Below, piece after piece: positions 51,515 to 58,843 of a DNA stretch of 64,000 bases. The stretch covers positions 124,001 to 188,000 of the forward strand of contig CALUPW010000001.1 of NCBI GenBank assembly GCA_944322785.1. Direction: 5' to 3'. The translations under genes and the position numbers were made by a program. The DNA is from Candidatus Gastranaerophilales bacterium (lineage in GTDB: Bacteria > Cyanobacteriota > Vampirovibrionia > Gastranaerophilales > Gastranaerophilaceae). The notes beneath the pieces were generated by a model. The model ran no database searches. It was not told the DNA's origin and saw nothing but the letters and a program-made list of their open reading frames with translations. Position 1 is the stretch's first letter. The number at the start of each line of letters is the position of its first letter.

Positions 51515-51568
51515 TTATAAGCCCCCCCCCCCCTGGGTGATTTTTAAGCTATTATTGCGTTTTGCCAT
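51515..51568 (-). CDS. Leader frame of poly-G prepilin locus 2 (out of phase)
   Basis: ATG 51568 follows AAGGAGATGAAT. The frame reads MAKRNNSLKITQ, four Gly, Leu, then TAA. With 11 or 14 G it would continue GGG-AYNSLLTG|FTMAEVL, a basic leader peptide typical of prepilins. This is the clearest of the three loci. Confidence 0.65.
   Translation of the reverse strand: MAKRNNSLKITQGGGGL
51522..51533 (-). repeat. Homopolymeric G tract, 12 bases (C on the plus strand)
   Basis: Twelve consecutive C on the plus strand, after the twelfth codon (CAG) of the leader frame. Confidence 0.9.
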
Positions 51569-51592
51569 ATTCATCTCCTTTTTTATAATTCA

Positions 51593-51622
51593 ATATTATC
51601 ATATTTTAAAAATTCATGTCAA
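51593..51622 (-). promoter_or_regulatory. Promoter of prepilin locus 2
   Basis: TTGACA (51622-51617), 18 bp, TAATAT (51598-51593), with TGA before the -10. Confidence 0.7.
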
Positions 51623-51672
51623 ATTATATAAAATGTCCTAAAAGTTTGTGCGGGTGATTAAGATTTTTGTCA

Positions 51673-51678
51673 TATAAT
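51673..51678 (+). promoter_or_regulatory. -10 box 6 nt before the SpoIID-like ATG
   Basis: TATAAT, ATTTTT, ATG at 51685; no Shine-Dalgarno. Confidence 0.45.
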
Positions 51679-51684
51679 ATTTTT

Positions 51685-53424
51685 ATGAAATGTTTTAAAC
51701 TGCTTTTAACATCATTTATACTTGCAGGTGTTACTTTATCTGTTCAAGCCGCTGCTTTTCAGCCGTTTGTGCCGGTTGAAACAATGAAAATTGCACATGA
51801 AGCCGAAATAAGAGCGTCAAAAGCAAAACCATCTTCAGATGTCGTTCGTGTCGGAATTGCAACAACAGGTTTCGGCACATACGAGTACAGCGAAATTTCT
51901 GTATTCGGAACAGATAACATAGAAATTTTTAATAACGGAATGCCTGTTGCAAAATTTTCCGCAAACAACGATATAAAAGTTTCATATAAAGACGGAACAT
52001 ACACAATTTACGACTTTGACGGCAGTATTCTTGATGAAGTTACAGGGCCTGTTACGTTTACATGCGATGGCGGACTTTTGGGTGTTACAGGCTTGAAAAG
52101 AGCGGGCAAACAGGCGCTTTATCACGGCGCTTTGCAGCTTGTAAAAAAAGACAATAACAAATTTAATCTCGTAAACCTTGTTGAAGTTGAGGAGTATCTG
52201 AAAGGTGTTGTTCCGAATGAAATGCCGGTAAGATTTGGACTTGAAGCTTTGAAAGCGCAGAGTGTTGCGGCACGCAATTATGTTCTGACACCACGGACAA
52301 AATCTTCTACAAATTATGATGTCGTGGATTCAGTTGCAAGTCAGGTTTATTACGGCGCAAATACGGAAACCTCAATTTCCGATAAAGCTGTTCTTGAAAC
52401 CACTGGTGTTGTTGCCTTATACGGCTGGGATTTAATTCTTGCGCAGTATTCCTCAACTTCGGGCGGTTATACGGAAAGTTATTCTTATGCCTTTTCAGAC
52501 CCGAAAACAAAAGAATTTCCGTCTGATGAAAAACCTTATCTTGTTGCAAAACCCGATATATTAAGCCAGCCGCCTCTTGATAATGAAGATGCAGCCGCTG
52601 CTTTTTACAAATCAACACCTGATGCGTATGATATCAGATCTCCGTATTTCAGATGGACACGGGAATGGACGCCTGAGGAACTCCGTACGGCTTTTGAAGG
52701 CACCCTTGCGGTGCAATCCTCTACCGGATTTGTAAAACCCGTATTTAATAAAGGTGACAAATTAGGTGATATTCTTGCAATCAACGTTAAAAAACGGGGC
52801 AAGTCAGGAAAAATCGTTGAAGTTGATATTGTAACAACCGGCGGGACTTACAAGGTTTTTAAAGAACTTGTGATAAGGCGTTTGTTTACAAAAGACGGCA
52901 AGGCACTGCCGAGTGCTAATGTTGTTTTTGAGCCGCAGTTTGATGATGAGGGACAACTTTTATCAATAAAGGCTTACGGCGGCGGCTACGGGCATGGTGT
53001 CGGGATGAGCCAGTTTGGCGCAGGTTTTATGGGAAGTGAGTTGAAGCTCCCTTATGAAAAAATTTTGCAGCATTATTATACAGGAATTACTCTCGGTACA
53101 AAGCCGGTTATTCTTTCTGCAGATGAGTCGCAAAAAACAATTACACAAACATTTTATCTTCCGGAAAAGCATGCGGAAATTGTTGTAGATAACAAGTTTC
53201 TTGTCGGAAAGCTGATAGCGGATATCAACGGAAAAGAATATACATTTGAACTTTGTAAAGGGCTGCTTCCCGCAAACAGGATATGTAGAATTGATATTTC
53301 AAAATATTTGAAAAAAGGGATTAATACAATAACTTTTTCATATCCGCTTGAGGAAGGAAATAAAAAAGCATTGCGGCTGTTTATAGAACTCGTAAAACGT
53401 GATGATGCGGCTTACGATTGGTAA
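51685..53424 (+). CDS. Secreted SpoIID/LytB-domain protein
   Basis: About 579 residues. Signal peptide MKCFKLLLTSFILAGVTLSVQA. The SpoIID domain (about 150-470) shows VEEYLKGVVPNEMPVRFGLEALKAQS (PNEMP), AARNYVL, and ends with GGGYGHGVGMSQFGAGFMG. A C-terminal beta domain follows. SpoIID proteins are lytic transglycosylases acting on denuded glycan; cyanobacteria also carry non-sporulation members. ATG 51685 is preferred over a TTG at 51667. Confidence 0.9.
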   Translation: MKCFKLLLTSFILAGVTLSVQAAAFQPFVPVETMKIAHEAEIRASKAKPSSDVVRVGIATTGFGTYEYSEISVFGTDNIEIFNNGMPVAKFSANNDIKVSYKDGTYTIYDFDGSILDEVTGPVTFTCDGGLLGVTGLKRAGKQALYHGALQLVKKDNNKFNLVNLVEVEEYLKGVVPNEMPVRFGLEALKAQSVAARNYVLTPRTKSSTNYDVVDSVASQVYYGANTETSISDKAVLETTGVVALYGWDLILAQYSSTSGGYTESYSYAFSDPKTKEFPSDEKPYLVAKPDILSQPPLDNEDAAAAFYKSTPDAYDIRSPYFRWTREWTPEELRTAFEGTLAVQSSTGFVKPVFNKGDKLGDILAINVKKRGKSGKIVEVDIVTTGGTYKVFKELVIRRLFTKDGKALPSANVVFEPQFDDEGQLLSIKAYGGGYGHGVGMSQFGAGFMGSELKLPYEKILQHYYTGITLGTKPVILSADESQKTITQTFYLPEKHAEIVVDNKFLVGKLIADINGKEYTFELCKGLLPANRICRIDISKYLKKGINTITFSYPLEEGNKKALRLFIELVKRDDAAYDW

Positions 53425-53484
53425 TTTGTAAATATGACGCCGGCTGCGGGGGCAGCCGGCGCCGGACAAAAGTAAATAAGAATT

Positions 53485-55092
53485 ATGGAAAATCAGACAG
53501 AATTAAATAAAGATTCAAAAACAACAAGCGTATTAAAAGCCGCGTGGCTAATTGCTGTCGTGACGATTGTGAGTAAATTAATCGGATTTGTAAGGGATGT
53601 GGTAATCGCAAACTATTATGGAGCAAATCTTGTGTCGGACGCATATTATTATGCCTATCAAATTCCGTCATTGTCATTAATTTTACTCGGCGGAGTCGGC
53701 GGGCCTTTTCATAGTGCGACCGTTGCAATTTTTTCAAAACTTATCCCGTCATTAAACGAAAAACCGTCGGAAAAAGTCAACAAACTTTATTCGACATTTA
53801 TGACGGCAACGATTTTGTTTTTTCTAGTTCTGTCGGTTTTGATTTTCATTTTCCCGAAAGAAATTATGGGATTGATAATCTCAAACGGGTCGGCGGAGAT
53901 GATTAATCTTTCGGCGCTTCATCTGAAAATCATGACACCGCTGCTAATCATCGGCGGAATTGTCGGGATTTATTACGGAATTTTGATTATTTATAAACAG
54001 TTTATGCTTCCGAACTTGTCGCCGATAATTATGAGTGTTGCAATAATCGTTATGTCTGTTGCGGCGGCACCGGATGACAAAAAAGGGCTTGCGCTTGCGT
54101 GGGCGACGACTATCGGTGCGATTTTGCAGCTTGTAATCCAGTATCCGAATATCCGCAAACTAGGTTTTAAACTCCGTCCGAACTTTGAATTCACAAACAA
54201 TCCGCACTTTAAAGAAATTTGTGAACTCCTTTTTCCGGCTGTTTTAAGTTCGACAGTAGGACAAATTCATATTTACGTTGATATGTTTTTTACCTCCTCA
54301 ATTTCCGAGGGTGCATGGACGGCAATCGGTTATGCAAACAGGGTTTTCCAGTTTCCTGTCGGAATTTTGACAACAGCGTTTCTCGTTCCGCTTTTTCCGA
54401 TATTTGCAAGGCTTGTGGCGGACAAAGATTATGACGGGATAAGAAAATACTTTAACAAAGGCGTCGGAGTCCTGTTTTTTGCGGCAATTCCGATAATCAT
54501 CGGAATTCTTGTTGTCGGGCTTGACGGGGTAAGACTTGTTTTTGAGCGCGGCGCATTTGATAAAGAAGCAACGTTTATGGTGACAGAAGCCCTGTGGTTT
54601 TTGTCAGCGTCAATCTTGCCGTATGTTTTCAGAGATTCAATCACGAGAGTTTATTATTCGTTTAACGATAGCGCAACCCCGTTTGTCGTTGCGTTTTCAT
54701 CAATTGTTCTGAAATTTTTTCTGAATATTTTATTCATCACAAAGTGGCAGATGGGTATCGGCGGAATTACATTGTCGACGTCGCTTGTCACACTTTTCAA
54801 CGCCTGTGTTCTCGGACTTTTGATGAGTAAAAAAATGAAAATGGATTACAAATCTCTCTTTTTAAATCTTTTCAAAATGATTGCGGCAGGCGTTGTCACT
54901 TTTGTTGTTTGTTTGCTTGCAGCTCGCGGATTTGACGGGTATATTCAATTGCCGCCTGTCCTGCTTGAATTAATCAAAATTTCATTCATATTCATTGTAT
55001 GTATGGCGGTTTATATTCCGCTCAACCTGATGATGAAAATGGATTATGCCTCCGAACTTGCCGGAAGGATTAAAAGCCGGCTCGGAAGGTAG
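53485..55092 (+). CDS. murJ: Lipid II flippase MurJ
   Basis: The 535-residue protein has about 14 membrane helices. Family features: SKLIGFVRDVVIANYYG, SDAYYYAYQIPSLSLILLGGVGGPFHSA, INGA-like FANRVFQFPVGI equivalent (YANRVFQFPVGILTTA), FERGAFDKEAT. It flips lipid II across the inner membrane. A GCCGGCTGC/GCAGCCGGC hairpin without T-run lies between it and the SpoIID-like gene. Confidence 0.95.
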   Translation: MENQTELNKDSKTTSVLKAAWLIAVVTIVSKLIGFVRDVVIANYYGANLVSDAYYYAYQIPSLSLILLGGVGGPFHSATVAIFSKLIPSLNEKPSEKVNKLYSTFMTATILFFLVLSVLIFIFPKEIMGLIISNGSAEMINLSALHLKIMTPLLIIGGIVGIYYGILIIYKQFMLPNLSPIIMSVAIIVMSVAAAPDDKKGLALAWATTIGAILQLVIQYPNIRKLGFKLRPNFEFTNNPHFKEICELLFPAVLSSTVGQIHIYVDMFFTSSISEGAWTAIGYANRVFQFPVGILTTAFLVPLFPIFARLVADKDYDGIRKYFNKGVGVLFFAAIPIIIGILVVGLDGVRLVFERGAFDKEATFMVTEALWFLSASILPYVFRDSITRVYYSFNDSATPFVVAFSSIVLKFFLNILFITKWQMGIGGITLSTSLVTLFNACVLGLLMSKKMKMDYKSLFLNLFKMIAAGVVTFVVCLLAARGFDGYIQLPPVLLELIKISFIFIVCMAVYIPLNLMMKMDYASELAGRIKSRLGR

Positions 55093-55185
55093 AAAGGAAC
55101 ATTGAAAATTAAATAAGGGTAGCCCTAAACCTCCAATGTGCATACAAACTGATATAGTGACAAACAGGGCAGAAAGGAGGTTAAT

Positions 55186-55260
55186 ATGAACAGAGAACTA
55201 TTAAAAAAATCTCTAGCCGTACTAGAGATTTTCATAAAAATAGTCTATTTGTTCTTATAA
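55186..55260 (+). CDS. Small hydrophobic toxin-like peptide, module D
   Basis: A 24-codon frame with ATG 55186 behind AAAGGAGGTTAAT. The peptide MNRELLKKSLAVLEI then FIKIVYLFL is diverged from A-C (K-S-L for K-A-L, two more Lys) but has the same length and helix. The leader has AACCTCC (about 55129), able to pair with the GGAGGTT Shine-Dalgarno. A 5' hairpin AGGG-TAG-CCCT and a 3' terminator with TTGGTTAAACT/AGTTTAGCCAA complete the module. Confidence 0.6.
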   Translation: MNRELLKKSLAVLEIFIKIVYLFL

Positions 55261-55309
55261 GGGGTGACAGGTTGGTTAAACTTTCGCGGAGTTTAGCCAA
55301 CTCCCTTAT
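55202..55309 (-). ncRNA. Antisense RNA of type I module D
   Basis: From the convergent promoter to a terminator AAAATCTCTAG / CTAGAGATTTT followed by seven T on the minus strand, inside the toxin frame. Confidence 0.65.
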
Positions 55310-55315
55310 ATTTTT

Positions 55316-55343
55316 ATTATAACGTATATTATTAAAAATTCAA
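55316..55343 (-). promoter_or_regulatory. Antisense promoter, type I module D
   Basis: TTGAAT (55343-55338), 16 bp, TATAAT (55321-55316). Confidence 0.85.
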
Positions 55344-55362
55344 GTGTAAAAGAGGAAAAACC

Positions 55363-55953
55363 ATGCTGGAAAACAGAGAAGAAATAAAAAAAATCCTTGA
55401 AGGCGGAGGGGTAATCGCTTATGTAACCGATACTGTCTGGGGTTTGGGGTGCCTGCCGGAGAACGAAAATGCTGTCAAAAAAATTTACGAAATAAAACAC
55501 CGAGAGGCGCAAAAACCTTTGATTCTAATGTCGAATGAGGCGTATAATCTTCTTGAATACGTAAAACAGCCGCTTTCCAAAACAGCATCAAAGCTTATTA
55601 AAAAATACTTTCCTGGCGCTCTGACTCTTGTGCTTGAAAAAAGCGAAAAGACGCCTGACTTTGTGACATCCGGCATGAACACTGTGGGCATAAGGGTTCC
55701 GGACAATGAAGTTTTCAAAGAAATCTGTGAAATTGCCCCGGATCACGTTCTTGCAACAACGAGCGCAAACCTTTCGCACCAGCCGAGCGCTAAAACTTAT
55801 GAACAGGCTTATGAAAATATGAAAGATCTGGCGGATATTGTAATTCCGGATTACGGATGTTTTGCTAAAGGTCTGGAGTCAACGGTTGCCGGAATTTTTG
55901 ATAATGAAATCAAAATCTTCCGTCAGGGTGCGATTAAGCTGGAGATTGATTAA
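55363..55953 (+). CDS. tsaC: L-threonylcarbamoyladenylate synthase
   Basis: The 196-residue YrdC-domain protein has GGGVIAYVTDTVWGLGC, KKIYEIKHREAQKPL, KYFPGALTLVLEKS, VGIRVPDNE and TSANLSHQPSA. It makes the TC-AMP intermediate for t6A at position 37 of ANN-decoding tRNAs. AAAGAGGAAAAACC precedes the ATG. Confidence 0.95.
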   Translation: MLENREEIKKILEGGGVIAYVTDTVWGLGCLPENENAVKKIYEIKHREAQKPLILMSNEAYNLLEYVKQPLSKTASKLIKKYFPGALTLVLEKSEKTPDFVTSGMNTVGIRVPDNEVFKEICEIAPDHVLATTSANLSHQPSAKTYEQAYENMKDLADIVIPDYGCFAKGLESTVAGIFDNEIKIFRQGAIKLEID

Positions 55954-56330
55954 TATATAATGTTCATTCTTTTTTGGGGTTGCTAGTTGGTACTTTCTTG
56001 TACCGACAAGAAAGTACCGCAAAGAAGCTCCCGACCGGTGCTTCATTCGCTAATCAATTGTAACCGTTTCAATCGAAGCAAGTGAACTCGTGCTTCGCAC
56101 TCAAACAACACTTGCTTTGAAGTTCTGAAACGGAACATTGTTTGCTCATTCCGCAATGGTCGGATTAAAAAGCCGACAAACTCTAATTAGCATCTCTTAG
56201 CGAAACAATATCAAGGCGAGCATTGTCTGAGCGAAGTGAGTTTGCAAGCCTCGAGTTTTCTGGGGCGCATGTTTTCTTTTCTCCGCTTTGCACTGCTACA
56301 AAAGAAAAAAACGAACATTATATAAAAAAT
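55954..56330. repeat. GC-richer intergenic element with terminal inverted repeats
   Basis: No gene. The ends are inversely related (TATATAATGTTCATT at about 55953; its near-inverse AACGAACATTATATA at about 56310). Inside is a 13-bp perfect palindrome GGTACTTTCTTGT / ACAAGAAAGTACC (55989-56018). TTAGCGAAACAATA, GAGCGAAGTGAG and CTCGAGTT recur in the element at 59926-60140. It may be a MITE-like or REP-composite element; no target-site duplication was established. Confidence 0.55.
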
Positions 56331-56347
56331 AACAAAATCACAAATTC

Positions 56348-56387
56348 TTGACTGCTTCTTTTCAGCACGTACAATATACTTGTATAT
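56348..56387 (+). promoter_or_regulatory. Promoter with overlapping palindromic operator-like site
   Basis: TTGACT, 16 bp, TACAAT (56370-56375). ATATAC-TT-GTATAT (56374-56387) overlaps the -10 and the expected start, as a repressor site would. Confidence 0.5.
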
Positions 56388-56407
56388 AACCGAAGGGAGT
56401 ATAGAAA

Positions 56408-57112
56408 ATGTTGGATCGAATACAACTTACACACGAAGTAGAAGAAATGTGCTGCGTAAAACGCGGCGTTAAAGGTGAACCTGCTCCTATCCCTCAGGAA
56501 GGTGAATGGACAAAGGTTAAAAAAATCGAAGAAATTTCAGGTTTGACTCACGGCTGCGGATGCTGCGCACCCCAGCAGGGAACCTGCAAATTAACTCTTA
56601 ATGTTAAAGACGGTATTATTCAGGAAGCTCTGGTCGAAACTCTCGGCTGCTCAGGTATGACTCACTCAGCTGCTATGGCTGCTGAAATTCTTCCGGGCAA
56701 AACTCTTCTTGAAGCTTTGAATACTGACCTTGTTTGCGACGCAATCAACGTTGCAATGAGAGAATTGTTCCTCCAAATCGTTTACGGCCGTACACAAACA
56801 GCTTTCTCAGAAGGCGGACTTCCGGTCGGCGCAGGTCTTGAAGATTTAGGAAAAGGCCTCCGCTCTCAGGTTGGTACAATCTTCTCAACCAAACAAAAAG
56901 GCCCCAGATACCTCGAAGTTGCAGAAGGTTATGTTCTTGAACTCGGCTTAGACAAAAATGACGAAATCATCGGATATAAGTTCGTACATCTGGGCAAATT
57001 CATGGATGCCGTTAAAAAAGGCGTTGACCCGAAAGAAGCTCTTGAAAAATTCACAAGCACTTACGGAAGATTTGACGAAGCCGTTAAGAAAATCGACCCG
57101 AGAGTGGCATGA
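56408..57112 (+). CDS. IscU/NifU-like iron-sulfur scaffold protein
   Basis: The 234-residue protein has LTHGCGCCAPQQGTCKLTL and LVETLGCSGMTHSAAMAAEIL, which provide clustered Cys in the arrangement of IscU-like N-terminal domains, then an alpha/beta remainder. This variant is known next to the GGGtGRT protein in anaerobes, as here. Cluster assembly or transfer is assumed from the family. CGAAGGGAG precedes the ATG. Confidence 0.82.
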   Translation: MLDRIQLTHEVEEMCCVKRGVKGEPAPIPQEGEWTKVKKIEEISGLTHGCGCCAPQQGTCKLTLNVKDGIIQEALVETLGCSGMTHSAAMAAEILPGKTLLEALNTDLVCDAINVAMRELFLQIVYGRTQTAFSEGGLPVGAGLEDLGKGLRSQVGTIFSTKQKGPRYLEVAEGYVLELGLDKNDEIIGYKFVHLGKFMDAVKKGVDPKEALEKFTSTYGRFDEAVKKIDPRVA

Positions 57113-57284
57113 GCGTTAGCCGGTGTGAGCGCAGTGCCGGCTTGCGGTTGAGCAAGACGGGCTGGCGTGAACATTACGATACCGCCGTTGCGACAGGAGC
57201 GCAAGCGGATGGAGCGAAGCAATCTTTGATTGCACAGGCGGATTAATATTTAAAAAGTATTTAAAAATTAAGAGGAAATAAAAA
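57113..57284. repeat. GC-rich repeat-like spacer between the two genes
   Basis: Markedly more GC-rich than its neighbours. Contains CCGCC...GGCGG outer arms and GAGCGCAAGCGGATGGAGCG. No frame with ribosome-binding site. Appears to be an inserted palindromic repeat cluster. Confidence 0.5.
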
Positions 57285-58286
57285 ATGACAGTAAAATTTG
57301 AAGGACAGGACAGACGTCAGGCAAAACTGAACAAAATTTTACCGGAATACGGCTTCAAATCACTTGAAGACGCCCGCGAACTTTGTTTGTCCAAAGGCAT
57401 TGACGTTGACAAAATTGTTAAAGGAATTCAGCCTATTGCATTTGAAAATGCTGTTTGGGCATATACATTAGGTGCTGCAATCGCTTTGAAAAAAGAAGCT
57501 AAATCAGCAGCTGATGCTGCAAGTTTAATCGGTGAAGGTTTGCAGGCATTTTGTGTACCCGGATCTGTTGGTGACACAAGAAAAGTAGGTTTAGGCCACG
57601 GAAATCTGGCTGCTATGCTGTTGAGAGAAGAAACTAAATGTTTCTGCTTCCTTGCAGGCCACGAATCTTTCGCAGCAGCAGAAGGTGCTATCGGTATTGC
57701 AAGAAACGCTAACAAAGTTAGAAAAGAACCTTTAAGAGTAATCTTGAACGGGCTTGGCAAAGATGCAGCTTACATCATTTCAAGAATCAACGGTTTCACA
57801 TCTGTTGAAACAAAATACGATTACAAAACAGGCGAATTGAAAATCGTTAAAGAACAGCCTTTCTCAGACGGCGAAAGAGCAAAAGTTAAATGCTACGGCG
57901 CCGATGATGTTTCAGAAGGTGTTGCAATCATGATTCATGAAGGTGTAGACGTTTCTATCACAGGTAACTCAACTAACCCGACAAGATTCCAGCACCCTGT
58001 TGCAGGTACTTACAAAAAATGGTGCTATGAAAACGGACGTAAATACTTCTCAGTAGCATCTGGCGGCGGTACTGGAAGAACACTTCACCCTGATAACGTT
58101 GCAGCAGGCCCTGCATCATACGGTATGACCGATACTATGGGCAGAATGCACGGAGATGCTCAGTTTGCAGGTTCATCATCTGTTCCGGCTCACGTAGAAA
58201 TGATGGGTATTATCGGAATGGGCAACAACCCGATGGTTGGAGCAACCGTTGCTGTTGCTGTTGCCGTTGCAGGCGCATTGAAATAA
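57285..58286 (+). CDS. GGGtGRT protein
   Basis: The 333-residue protein contains the motif that names the family: SVASGGGTGRTLHPDN, plus GHGNLAAMLLREETKCFCFLAG and a Gly/Met/Ala-rich end (MMGIIGMGNNPMVGATVAVA). The biochemical role is unknown. It almost always accompanies the IscU-like gene, so iron-sulfur chemistry is suspected. AAGAGGAAATAAAA precedes the ATG. Confidence 0.88.
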   Translation: MTVKFEGQDRRQAKLNKILPEYGFKSLEDARELCLSKGIDVDKIVKGIQPIAFENAVWAYTLGAAIALKKEAKSAADAASLIGEGLQAFCVPGSVGDTRKVGLGHGNLAAMLLREETKCFCFLAGHESFAAAEGAIGIARNANKVRKEPLRVILNGLGKDAAYIISRINGFTSVETKYDYKTGELKIVKEQPFSDGERAKVKCYGADDVSEGVAIMIHEGVDVSITGNSTNPTRFQHPVAGTYKKWCYENGRKYFSVASGGGTGRTLHPDNVAAGPASYGMTDTMGRMHGDAQFAGSSSVPAHVEMMGIIGMGNNPMVGATVAVAVAVAGALK

Positions 58287-58365
58287 GTGCGGTTGGAATT
58301 ATAAATTAAAATAAAAAGCAGGTAAATTTATTTACCTGCTTTTTTAATTATGTAATTGGAATAAA

Positions 58366-58707
58366 TTAATTTTCTCGATTTCTTGCTTCAAAAATTAAAT
58401 TTTTAATCGCAATTTCAAGAGCCTCGGTTTCGCTGACATTGTGTTCAGCTGCATAATCTTTGATTCTCTGAATGGCATCTTCACTCAATCTTCTGTTAAA
58501 AGGGATACGTTTATTTTCGCATTTTCTCCCTGCTCCGTCACGTTTGCCGCCCCATCCGCAGCCTTTGCCTTCACCGCCGCCATGGCAGTGTCCTTCACCG
58601 TGTCCGCAGTGGTGTTCACCGTTATGATTTTCGCAAGTGTGCCCTTCTCTGTGGCAGCCTTCGCCGTGGTGACAGTTTCCGTGTTCATGATTACAATGTT
58701 CGTGCAT
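58366..58707 (-). CDS. His/Cys-rich protein with ribbon-helix-helix-like C-terminus
   Basis: 113 residues. The first 63 contain 14 His and 8 Cys (HEHCNHEHGNCHHGEGCH...), a probable metal-binding region. Then GWGGKRDGAGRK, a basic linker, and a C-terminal RIPFNRRLSEDAIQRIKDYA with VSETEALEIAIKNLI, which fits a CopG-type ribbon-helix-helix. A metal-responsive regulator or metal store is plausible. AAGGAGGGTAAAAA precedes the ATG, near a TCATGA palindrome. Confidence 0.75.
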   Translation of the reverse strand: MHEHCNHEHGNCHHGEGCHREGHTCENHNGEHHCGHGEGHCHGGGEGKGCGWGGKRDGAGRKCENKRIPFNRRLSEDAIQRIKDYAAEHNVSETEALEIAIKNLIFEARNREN

Positions 58708-58843
58708 TTTTTACCCTCCTTATATAATCATGATAACTCCGGTTTTTGATTTTGTCAATACATAATCAAGACAAAATTTTGTTTTAAAAATTTTATGTTT
58801 GTCATAGAATGAAAATATAGCTTTATTTAAGGGGAGATAAGAA

